30,478 bases of DNA from the NCBI GenBank assembly GCA_010279815.1, contig QEOQ01000238.1, positions 247,438 through 277,915 of the forward strand, written 5' to 3'. The notes below the pieces were generated by a model. It was given only the letters and a program-made list of their open reading frames with translations, made no database searches and had not been told where the DNA came from. Each line of letters starts with the position of its first letter. The stretch's first letter is position 1. The stretch comes from Brachionus plicatilis (Eukaryota; Rotifera; Eurotatoria; Ploima; Brachionidae). The position numbers and the translations under genes are program-made. Shown in pieces: positions 19,346-27,914 of the stretch.

Positions 19346-20545
19346 CTAATCGATATAATTTTTTGTATTTATTCTTGAAGGGAGGTTGAGTATAATTTTT
19401 AGGCATTTATTTTGAATTAGTTGTAATCTTTTCTTGATTTTTTGATTTGTAACTAGATATGGAAGCATGCTGTACTGAAACAATGATAAAATTAATGATT
19501 TATAAATTGTAATTAGGGAATCAGTTTTCATATGTTTTGTTTTTTTAATTAATAATTTGAGGAGATTTATCTTTGAGGAGCATCGATTAATTATTTTGTC
19601 AAAGTGTTCAGCAAAGATACACTTTTTGTCGAAATCTATACCGAGTATTTTTGGGTTACTACAATATTCGATTATTTGGGTGTTAATCTTTAAGTTGAGA
19701 TTTATGTTTAGGTTATTATTTTTTAACGTAAAATAAGATTGTTGAAATTTTTTTCGTTTATTTTTAGACCAAGTTTTGTAAAGAAATTTATTATTTTGTT
19801 AGCTGCCACCTGAAGTTGCTTTTTAATGTGGTTATTTCTTGAGTGAGTCTTCCACATTTTCAGTGAGCTGTCGTGGTTATTACTATTGGCTCTTTGTAGC
19901 TTTTTTTTCAATCTTTTCATATTCAAGATTCTTTTTGGAGTTTTGATTTTGTTATTATTTTTATGTCTTATAAGTTTTGTACTTTTCTTTAGAGAGACTT
20001 TAATATGATTCTCTAGCTCTAATACCATCTTCTCTAACTCTTCGACAGTTGTAATTTCTTTTGTTAGCATTGGTTCTGTTTTTGTATTTAATCATTTTTT
20101 GAAACTATTCCAATTTATTTTTTTCAATAATTTATCATTTTTTTTGATCGAGTTTAGATTGAACAATATTGGTTTGTGATCAGACAGAGCTAAATTTTCA
20201 TCAACGTAGAAATCAGAGATTGAATTAGAAATATTTCAAGAGACGAAAGCTAAATCAATTATATTTGTACTTTTTTTGGAAGTAGGTTTGGTATTTTTAA
20301 GAATTATTAGATTGTTTTCGTTTATTACTTCATCTAAATTTTGACCTCTTCTGTTTTGACTTGTGCAGAATCAAGATTCGTGTAAGGCGTTGTAGTCACC
20401 TAGTATGATTATAGCTATGTCTGTGTTTTTAATTATGTTTTCTAAAAATTTGTACTCAGTTTTACTTCTCGGATGGGTATATATATTAATAATTAGTATT
20501 TTTTTCGGATCTAAGTCGAGTTCTATTACTGTTAGTTCATATTCT
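19346..20545 (-). pseudogene. LINE ORF2 relic: endonuclease C-terminal half, linker, truncated reverse transcriptase
   Basis: On the minus strand, from 20545 down, is the C-terminal part of an exonuclease/endonuclease/phosphatase-fold LINE endonuclease. It shows KILIINIYTHP, ILGDYNALHES, NRRGQNLDEVI and the terminal motif LSDHKPILFNL. A basic linker follows (19900-20070). It then jumps to the end of the RT (NFFTKLGLKINEK, NPKILGIDFD) and the thumb (SLITIYKSLILSLFQYSML) with stop at 19346-19348. The RT fingers and palm, including the catalytic YADD, are missing, so about 300 codons were deleted between residues of the linker and the RT end. Three in-frame TGA codons (20371, 20236, 20092) and a one-base frameshift in an A-run near 19750 also break it. 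Inactive. Confidence 0.8.
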
Positions 20546-20549
20546 AAGT

Positions 20550-21160
20550 CGTTTTTTAATTATTTTTATTATGTTTTTGAAATTTTTATTTATATATTGA
20601 GTAGAGATTTTATGGCAAATTGAAGTTTCAGATCAAATTTTAAGATCAAAACGATCATTTAAAATTTTGAAACTTAATTAATCTAATGATTTTAATAATT
20701 TTCAAGAAATAAATAGTGAACATTACTAGACATGTTATGTTAAAAATGATTCATTATCAAATTAACATCAAAATGATTGATCTCTAATTTATTTAACAAA
20801 AACAACCAATAATTAAAATAATTCAGGTTAAGTTAATTCACAAATTCAATTTTATAACTTTTATATCCATTCATTTAAACTGAAATAATTTTATTTTTCC
20901 ACTTAAATAAATTTAAAATTTAAAAACAGTGAATTTTTTTGTCTTTAAAAGTAAATTTTTATTAAAATCAATTAAAATATTTAATTCTATTAAGTTCAAT
21001 AAAAAGGAACATTTTAAAATTTTAAATAGGAAAATAAACTTGACATGACATGTCAAGTAATTGCTAATGAAAAAATTGATTTTTCCTCTATTATTGAAAA
21101 AAATATCACAATTTACATTTTGATCTTTTGATCTTGATCTTAAACTTCAATTTGCCGATT
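20550..21160 (+). pseudogene. truncated copy of the receptor gene's 3' end and 3' flank
   Basis: EIFIY at about 20578 corresponds to NIFIY in TM7 of the receptor at 12731-15010. After a short deletion, GGCAAATTGAAGTTTCAGAT and CAAATTTTAAGATCAAAACG match the receptor's last codons (GGCAAATTGAAGCTTCTGGT, CAAATTTTAGGATCAAAACA). The following ~480 bp match the receptor 3' flank closely, including ACATCAAAATGATTGATCTC and the CTTGACATG/CATGTCAAG hairpin at about 21041-21059. The reading frame is broken and everything before TM7 is absent, replaced by the antisense LINE relic. It is in opposite orientation to the source gene, which is about 8 kb away. Confidence 0.8.
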
Positions 21161-22060
21161 TTATTTATATTTTTTTTATATATATAATTTTCGGCATAAA
21201 TTTTTTTTGGCATATATTTCTTAAAAACTAAATACGGATATTTTTCTTATTTAACAATTAAACTTAATTTTTTTTTTAAATCGGGATATATTTCTTATTT
21301 AAGAAAATGGGATAAGGTAAAATTGGATAAAAAAAAACGGGATTAAATATTTTCGTGATAAATATGCAGGTTGTCAATAGATTTCAAAGAGGTGACAAGC
21401 ATATAATCAAGATCTAATCAAGTTCCTTCCTCACAATTTTATCGAATATATTCAGTCAATATATGTTAATATAACTCTTCTAATATAATTTTTTAATGTG
21501 ATTAGACTCAAACAGCAAAAATAAATACTAATTTTATATTTAAATTGAATTCATGGTCTTCGACAGCATGGTTTTCACAGAAAGAGCCTTTATTAGTGGT
21601 GCATTAGGATATCCAATTTGTATAAGTATTTTATTTAGAAACAGTATTAGATATGATATTTGATTTAATTAATTATTTACTATTTATTCGATTTTTTCAA
21701 AAAATAAATTTATTAAAAAATAATAATAAAAATATTGTCTAATAATACTTCTTAACTTCGTAATAGAAAATGAGTAAAGTTTTCCCGAATTCAACTGAGT
21801 TATAACAATCATTCACAAAGGCACTTCAACCGACCTGGTTTTTGGTCCCTATCGATAATAAAAGTATTCGAGCTATCTTTATTTAGGCAAAAAAACCATC
21901 AATGGACCATTTCATTTTTGAATAAAATATCGAAATGAAAATATTTTTATCTTCTGTATTGAATCTTTCAATTTTTAGATATGAAATGCTTCAAAATTAG
22001 TTTTCCAAAATTCAATTATTAAATTTTGCTATCGAAATAAATACCAAGATTCAGTGAAAC
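21161..22060. other. AT-rich region between the Pack-MULE-like element and the next LINE
   Basis: The right terminal array of the 4-kb element occupies 21255-21384. Beyond it I see no confident gene. A short frame at about 21552-21663 (MVFDSMVFTERAFISGALGY) and one at 21771-21890 (STEL, then FTKALQPTWFLVPIDNKSIR in another frame) could be LINE ORF1 scraps, but I cannot support a family. Confidence 0.35.
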
Positions 22061-22061
22061 G

Positions 22062-22283
22062 TTAATAATTAAAAAAAAATTTTAAATTACCATAAATGTT
22101 TATGCTCAGATTATTAAATGCATTTTCAAAAGAATTAAAAGATGAATGTTTAAAAATGATGTCGGTTGTTAAACAATCTTTAAAATTAATTTTAAATAAA
22201 GTCTCGTTAGTGAAAGAATAAACTCTTTGGAGTTCACTTATTGAAAAAAACCTTTCTCCGTTTTTGTTTATATGAGTGAACAC
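22062..22283 (-). other. possible LINE ORF1-like fragment
   Basis: A 73-codon minus-strand frame begins MFTHINKNGERFFSISELQR and continues VYSFTNETLFKINFKDC. The beginning has protein-like composition and stands head to head with the RT relic at 22272. I do not recognise the family. It may be chance or an ORF1 remnant. Confidence 0.25.
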
Positions 22284-23545
22284 TATAATATAAGTGAAGA
22301 TGATGTAAGATATGTAATTTTCAACATAATGAATCGAAAAAGTACCGGATTTAGCTATGTCTCGAACGAAATGAACAAATATGGTTGCAGTGACGTCTTG
22401 GTAAAACTAATAAAAAATATTTTAGAGAAAATTGTCCAGTATGGAGTAATACCAATTATTTTCAACATTGGTAAAATAGTTCCAATTACGAAAGATGAAA
22501 AAAAAACTATTAATGACACTTACTTTATTCGACTAATTACAATATCTGACGTGATATCAAGCATTTTCGAAAAAATAATGCTTATCGAAATTTTAAAAAC
22601 AAGCACTGATCCTGATAAACAACTTGAATTTAAGAAAAATAGCTCATAGTCATGCAATATTTTCAAACCTGTGCAATTGATGCAAGCAAATCATTCGACA
22701 AAGTAAATAGAAAAATTCTTTTTGAAAAACTAATTAATAAAAGTCACCTTCAAATCTGGAGATGCCTGAAAAACTATTATGATGAATCAATGGCATTAGT
22801 AATGAACGGAAAAATATTAGCTCACTTTTCAAAACAACCATAAGAGTTAAACAAGGTGGTCCATTATCGCCTAAGCTATTCTCAATCTATGTCGAAGATC
22901 TTATAAAAGAAATAGAATCAAAAAAACTGGGTACAAAAATACATAACCTTTACACAGGAATAATCATGTATGCAGATGACATTTTACTCCTTTTGCCAAG
23001 TATCAAAGAACTTCAAGAAGCACTCTATAAATGCGAAAAATATGGATTTAAAAATTAAATAAAAATTAATACCGATAAAACGCAGTTTATTGTATTGTAT
23101 TCGCAAAAAAAACAAAAATGCAGAAGATTAAGTCGGAAATGTACAATGAAGAGATAAAAATGCTCGAAAAAATAAAATATCTTGGTGTGTACCTTAACAG
23201 GAAGAACAATTACAAAGACCAAATTGAAAATCGTATAAAATAAGCTTTTAAAACAATTGCATCTATTAAATATCTCCAAACCGAAAATCAACACTTAAAT
23301 TTGAATATAAAGATTCATTTCTATATAGTATTTGTAAGACCGGTTTTAATTTATGGATTGGAAAATTATGCACTAAATAATTTGGAGATAAAAAAAAGTT
23401 CAAACAACGGAGAGCACAATGATAAAATGAATGATAAATTTAATAAAAAATTCACACTCTACAAATCACCTTTCGGCTCTTGTTCTTGAAAAGATGGAAC
23501 AGAAGCTGATGAAAGAAAAATTAGGATTCTTAAAAAGACTTGCAA
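22272..23545 (+). pseudogene. LINE reverse transcriptase relic with catalytic YADD
   Basis: Successive frames carry nearly the whole RT in order. 22272-22646 has the finger region (FNIMNRKSTGFSYVSNEMNK, GVIPIIFNIGKIVPITK, FIRLITISDVISSIFEKIM). 22652-22840 has palm motif A (AIDASKSFDKVNR). 22836-23055 has RVKQGGPLSPKLFSIYVEDL and IIMYADDILLLLPS (YADD codons 22969-22980). After an in-frame TAA at 23056 come INTDKTQFI, YLGVYLNRKNNYKDQIENRI, FVRPVLIYGLENYALNNLEI and EQKLMKEKLGFLKRLANNGY. At least four frameshifts or stops separate the blocks, so it is inactive. No endonuclease is found upstream. It stops at about 23545, where the terminal array of the next MULE begins, consistent with that element having inserted into it. 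Confidence 0.85.
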
Positions 23546-23800
23546 ATAATGGCTATCGGTTTTCTAATACCTCAAATTTATTAAAAATTACCTCTAATTT
23601 GTCAAAAAATACCTCAAAATATTAATAAAAGTGTCAAAAAAAATGAAACCAACCCTTTTAATTAAAAAATACCTATTTATTAAAAAATCAAACAAATTAT
23701 ATAAATGTCTATCTAATTGATTAAAACCTCTCTAATTAATTAAAAATCCATCTAATTAATTAATTTTCAGCCTCAAAATTTTATATAAAAAGAATTGTAT
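23546..23800 (+). repeat. 5' terminal iterated array of the second MULE
   Basis: Degenerate ~20-nt units follow one another. Three are of the form ATACCTCAAATTTATTAAAA (23562-23625). Then come AATACCTATTTATTAAAAAA, and units ending CTAATTAATTAAAA (GTCTATCTAATTGATT, CCTCTCTAATTAATT, CCATCTAATTAATT). The layout parallels the ACCACAATTTTTTAAT units of the MULE at 18007 and the TATCCCG units at 17360, immediately upstream of the transposase ATG. Confidence 0.65.
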
Positions 23801-25359
23801 TTGATATTTTGATGAATCGAAATTAAAAAACTTCAAAATGAGTTTGGATCAAGAAAATACTCTCTCAGAGGAAGTATTATTGGAAAACGAAATAGACGAT
23901 ACCCAAGATGATGAAGAAGAAATTGTTGTTAAAAATAAGCGTGGTAAAGGTAAAGTGTACGATTTCTACAAAGATTATGATACTTTTGAAATTTTCCAAC
24001 AAGAAATGAAATCAAAAAATATCGGTGATACGTTATGGAATTATACAGGCTTAAAGTCAAACAAAAATGAAGATAAGTACTGTTATGATTGCAATTGTCA
24101 AAAAAATGGATGCAAAATTTCAATGTTTTACAAAATAACCGATAAAAAAGAAAATGGTTCAGCTTTTATATCCGATGGAAAGCACTCTGGTGATGATGAG
24201 CAAGTGGAACAAGCAAATGTTTCAGATGAAATAAAAAAGCAAATTAATTACCATGAAAATCTTGGTTTAAAGCCCAAAGAAATTATTCAGCAATTAATCA
24301 ATTTAGGACTAAACCCACCTAAATATTCTCAATTATTATACATTATCAAAAAAGCACGTTCAAAAAAAGCAACAACTCAATCAACAGCACAAGCAAAAAC
24401 AAGCTTAAATGATTTAAAGCAATGGTGTGAAAGCAAAACAGAAATACCAGATGACGAAGATGAAGTATTCGTTTGAAAATATGAAATTAAACCAGCTCAG
24501 GAACAACAATTTAGAATATTTGTAACAACGAAACGATTAATTGGTTTTGCTAAACATAACCATCACTTTCTAGCTGATGCTACATATAAGCTTACATCAG
24601 GAAATTACCCAATACTTACTGGTGGTACAACTGATCGTGAAAAAAAATTTCATCTTTTTGGTCTGTGTGTAAGTAGACATGAAAAAGAAGCTGATTTTAG
24701 TTTTTTTTTCTCTGCAGTGAAAGAAACATATCAAAAAATTTCAAATGAAGAAGTCAATTTCAAATGTTTGATTGCCGACAATGCCGGTGCTATTACAAAT
24801 GGTTTTAGTTCAGTTTTTACATTAGAAAAACGATTTGATTGTTGGGCTCATATGAAAAGAAATATTGATTTACATTTAAAATCAGTTGATGATTATTATA
24901 AAAAAAAATAAAAGATGATATTTATTCGATACAAAAAGTATTTTCACAAGAATTTTACGAAACAGCTATAAAATTATTTAAAGAAAAATGGTCAAAAGTC
25001 AATAATAATGCAGTTAAAATTTTTGTCGACTATTTCATGAAACAATGGGGCGAAAACAATATTGGATGGTTTGAAGGTTACGCACCTGGTTTACCTAGCA
25101 CAAGTAATTCTCTTGAATCGACACACGATAAAATAAAAGAGACAATGAAAGGCAAACGACTTGAATTAATTGCATTTCTTGACAAATGTCAAAAAGTACT
25201 TGAATCAATTGAAAATTAAAAATTGGTCAATTGAGAAGTCACCAATACTAAAATTAGTTAATCCAGAAACAAATGAAACAAATTTTGCCGAGAATAAAAA
25301 TCAAAAAAAATTTATAAATAAAGTACAGTACCCGATATCACTAAACAAAACATGAATGA

Positions 25360-25400
25360 CGCCTATGGATGGAATTGCTTGAACAAAACAATACAAACAT
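25360..25400 (+). repeat. 41-bp direct repeat, left copy (flanks LTR fragment)
   Basis: CGCCTATGGATGGAATTGCT plus the next 21 bp are repeated exactly at 25931-25971. The repeat belongs to the MULE coding sequence (AYGWNCLNKTIQT), so it is a duplication of the insertion site. Confidence 0.9.
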
Positions 25401-25930
25401 ATTAATATTATAATTTAGTTAAAAAAATAATAAATTGTTACGAGCCTATAAAATTTATGTCTCTTTGTTACTTAGGTCCTAACAAGAATTAAAAGAAATT
25501 GTTCTTTTTTTATATTTATTTAAATAAATGAAAAAGGCCACTTCTAGCTGAAATACATTGTATAAAGAAAAGAATAAAGAAAAAATAATAAAGAAAAAAT
25601 AATAATAATGATGATCCAAATACAAACTGTTTTCACAGTGTTTTATACTTGAAATTCGATTCAGTTTACACTGATCCAATTTCAAGTATAAACTGACTAA
25701 ACAAAGTTCTTCTTTAAGTTGAAAGTAGTTGTTGTCATTTAAAGGACTACAACATACCTTCCCCCTAAAGAAGACAAAACATTAAATTAACAAAATAACT
25801 TATTGGTCTTCGTCACAGTGGCACGACTCCAATCGTTTTTCCAACACATCAATATCCTTCGCCATCTTTTTGTTGGCCTCACCTATGCTCTCCGCAGCTG
25901 CAACAATTCTGGCTTTGTCCTACAACAATT
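25401..25930 (-). mobile_element. 3' end of an LTR retroelement (ORF end, polypurine tract, LTR)
   Basis: Read on the minus strand, 25830-25924 encodes the end of an ORF (KARIVAAAESIGEANKKMAK, then DIDVLEKRLESCHCDEDQ and a stop), probably the Pol or last-ORF C-terminus. It is followed by a polypurine tract AGGGGGAAGG (25757-25766) and directly by an LTR, 25436-25754 (319 bp), that starts TGTTGTAG and ends CGTAACA. A further 35 bp of AT-rich sequence precedes the MULE junction. Everything upstream in the element is missing. This matches the standard order ORF-PPT-3' LTR; Gypsy is likely but not proven. Confidence 0.75.
25436..25754 (-). repeat. LTR (319 bp), TGTTG...AACA
   Basis: It starts TGTTGTAGTCC right after the polypurine tract and ends GGCTCGTAACA, with the short inverted TGTT/AACA ends typical of LTRs. 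It contains an internal inverted pair (TTTATACTTGAAATTGGATC and GAATTTCAAGTATAAA) that could form a stem. AATAAA-like signals occur at about 25525. Confidence 0.65.
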
Positions 25931-25971
25931 CGCCTATGGATGGAATTGCTTGAACAAAACAATACAAACAT
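25931..25971 (+). repeat. 41-bp direct repeat, right copy
   Basis: Exact repeat of 25360-25400. The MULE frame resumes here and continues IPGTDYFYVKEGLLYDLSRN. Confidence 0.9.
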
Positions 25972-26231
25972 CGATACCTGGAACAGATTATTTTTATGTT
26001 AAAGAAGGTCTTTTGTATGATCTTAGTCGTAATGAATGCAAAGAATATGAGCAAAAATTGACATCAAAAAGTTGGTCAACATTTGATATTATGATAAAGC
26101 ATTTATCTAGTATAAATCGTTTTTCCATCAATATAAATAATTGGAGAGAAACAACGTGTACTTGTTCAGATTGGCAAAAGTATTACGAGTGTAATCATCA
26201 AATTGCAGTTTGTGCAAGGCTAAAAAAATGT

Positions 26232-26935
26232 GCTCTTAGTTGACTTTTTAGCTGAACATTGTCAATTTTTATTTGATTTCTATTGCGATTCGCTTCACCT
26301 TGGTCGCGAAATTCGCTCTTATTATCTTCTGGTTTCACTTCAGACTCTACGGACTCAATAAAATTTGAATCTCTCAAATTTTCGATTAAACATTGACGTT
26401 ATAAGTAAGAATCACTCGTGGCTTCGTTCGATTGGTTTTTATTGATCCTTCTCTGTCTTTTTTGCCATTTTGCATGCATTTCAAGATCGAAAATTCGCCT
26501 TATCTCACAAGACATTTCTTTAATAGTCGCCTGAATTGAATTAATTTGGTGAAACAATAATGGTAATTTACTAATTACATCTCTTTCCAACAAACAATCA
26601 TAACCAGAAATATTTTCGGTGACAATCACCATCGTATTTTCCAACCTCAAATGTGGCACAATTAAACACCTTTTCAAGCAAACAGCTCCAATAATTTTTA
26701 TCTCATTTGAACACGAAAACAATTTGCTTCCGTTGTAAGACCTCATCACCGTGTCCGGATCGTGTCTTTTTAGTAAATTAAAAGTTTTGTAATTAATTAT
26801 TGTTTTGTCAGCACCACTATCACACATGTAATCAACTAATGTGTTGTTGAACAATGCTTGTCCTAAAATTGGGCGACAATAATTCATTTGGGCTTCACCT
26901 TTACCAAGATACGGTTCGTGTGGTTGAACTGGCTT
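26232..26935 (-). pseudogene. LTR retroelement protease region (Gypsy-like)
   Basis: The minus-strand frame contains a retropepsin-type aspartic protease: the active-site motif VDYMCDSGADKTIINY (about 26790-26840), a flap-like stretch, and the second-half motif GYDCLLERDVISKL. It opens at about 26930 upstream of the first Met at 26887 (PYLGKGEAQMNYCRPILGQA). It runs through an in-frame TAA at 26399-26401 into a charged linker (LRDSNFIESVESEVKPEDNK) until the junction with the MULE at about 26230. Reverse transcriptase, RNase H and integrase are absent. It is in the same orientation as the LTR fragment at 25401-25930, so both may come from one family. Inactive. Confidence 0.8.
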
Positions 26936-27289
26936 ATTGTTTCATACTTGAAAATTTTAAAACCTAATATAATTCTAAATATTTCTACCAAATGTACAAG
27001 TATGAATGTTGTCCCTTTCTTTTTATCCTTTATTATGTTTAAAACCGTTAATGTTATCTAAGCAATTAGCAATTTTTTTGAAAAATTTTTATTTTAGATT
27101 TATTTTAAAATATAAAAAAGTGAATTGAAATTATTAATACATTAATCAGTCACTTAAAAAGATAAGGGTAATAGCCTATTGATAAAATATTAAAGTAAAC
27201 AAAATGCGTTGTTAGCAACACAATTCAGGAAATATTCTAAAACCTTAAAAATTTTAATAGAATTATAAATCGAATGACTAAAAAGAAGA
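26936..27289. other. AT-rich spacer within the LTR-element area
   Basis: No coding sequence was seen. If the protease and the putative gag start at 27414 belong to one element, most of gag has been lost here. Confidence 0.35.
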
Positions 27290-27414
27290 ATTGATTGAGA
27301 ACTTTGAGTTTCGCTACTTGCTTGGATTACATTTGGATTTAATCGAGCTGAAATTCTTGAATTTCGAGTATTTCTTGAATTTGTTGCATTCGAAGTTTGT
27401 CGTTTGGGTGGCAT
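27290..27414 (-). pseudogene. possible gag N-terminus of the LTR element
   Basis: A minus-strand ATG starts MPPKRQTSNATNSRNTRNSR and continues ISARLNPNVIQASSETQSS, then turns into AT-driven hydrophobic sequence. Short basic, Ser/Asn-rich beginnings like this are common in Gypsy gag. It lies upstream, in the right orientation, of the protease fragment. No capsid or zinc knuckle follows. Confidence 0.35.
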
Positions 27415-27685
27415 TTTTATAATTTATTTTAATCTAAAATTTTGATTTTATTATTTATCTTAAAATGTATTTGAGTTAAATTGAAATCAATTAAAATAAG
27501 ATTTTAAATTTTTATTTAATAAAAATTGCTTGGAAAAATAATATTTTGGCATGCAAAATTTTGTTAATTTTTTAAATTGAATTTTAAACATAAAACTTCT
27601 TTTCTTTTCAAAATTAACATTATTTTTAAAAAAAAATTAAATTCCTTAAATAAAAAAAATTATGAACGCGAGTTTAATACCAACT

Positions 27686-27853
27686 AAACGAGTACGAGTA
27701 AAAGAAATTACTCGAGTAATACTCGTCAAACGAGTACGAGTAAAAGTAATTACTCGAGTAATACTCGTCAAACGAGTATGAGTAAAAGTAATTACTCGAG
27801 TAATACTCGTCAAACGAGTACGAGTAAAAGTAATTACTCGAGTAAAACTTGTC
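27686..27853. repeat. 42-bp minisatellite made of nested palindromes (4 units)
   Basis: Units start at 27686, 27728, 27770 and 27812, each AAACGAGTACGAGTAAAAGT plus 22 more bases. Each unit contains the perfect palindrome ATTACTCGAGTAAT and, across the unit border, TACTCGTCAAACGAGTA, which forms a 7-bp stem with a CAA loop. Because 42 is divisible by 3, a minus-strand frame encodes a 14-residue repeat (SFDEYYSSNYFYSY). I regard this as a by-product, not a protein. Confidence 0.9.
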
Positions 27854-27914
27854 TAACGAGTGCGATTTTGGGTACGAATACAATACTTGTACTCGTGTGA
27901 AAACTCGTCTTTGT

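Larger units (their letters stand above)
17321..21384. mobile_element. candidate ~4-kb MULE-like element with iterated TATCCCG ends, carrying a receptor fragment (Pack-MULE-like)
   Basis: The outermost 12 bp AATCTATTGACA (17321) recurs inverted as TGTCAATAGATT (21373-21384). Next to it, CAGCAAATTTATCCCG on the left pairs with the complement of CGTGATAAATATGCAG on the right. Inside both ends are 4-6 degenerate units of 18-25 nt beginning TATCC or TATCCCG: left about 17360-17450, right about 21255-21360 in inverted orientation. The interior contains an unidentified basic frame, a complete nested MULE, a LINE relic and a copy of the receptor gene 3' end. No transposase of its own is visible, and I could not find a flanking target duplication. 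The boundaries are therefore an inference. Confidence 0.5.
23838..26225 (+). pseudogene. MULE transposase, nearly complete but broken, with LTR-element insertion
   Basis: From ATG 23838 the frame encodes an acidic leader, basic VKNKRGKGKVYDFY, a FLYWCH-like finger (YDCNCQKNGCKISMFY with histidine in SDGKHSGDD) and a Lys-rich linker. In the same frame past an in-frame TGA (24474-24476) is the MULE catalytic domain: first Asp in LADATYKL (24576), second Asp in LIADNAGAITNGF (24777), CWAHMKRNI (24840), and the Glu in STSNSLESTHDK (25115). The C-terminal SWIM finger TCTCSDWQKYYECNH is at about 26155-26200. Damage: the TGA, a frameshift in an A9 run near 24905, a 7-bp duplication near 25212, and an LTR-retroelement fragment inserted at 25401-25930. 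The DDE triad and both zinc modules are still recognisable, so the copy is fairly young. The C-terminal tail is lost where LTR-element sequence begins at about 26230. Confidence 0.88.

Noticed and set aside
20092..20373. TGA read as tryptophan (altered genetic code)
   Set aside because: The receptor and tetraspanin encode Trp with TGG and end with normal stops, and the TGAs occur only in decayed elements.
20405..20623. 72-codon plus-strand frame called as a membrane protein
   Set aside because: The first part is antisense to the LINE endonuclease. Only the last ~20 codons relate to the receptor relic, and in a broken frame.
27686..27853. Regular spaced palindromic repeats considered as a CRISPR array
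   Set aside because: Units are contiguous with no variable spacers, the host is eukaryotic and there are no cas genes. It is a minisatellite.
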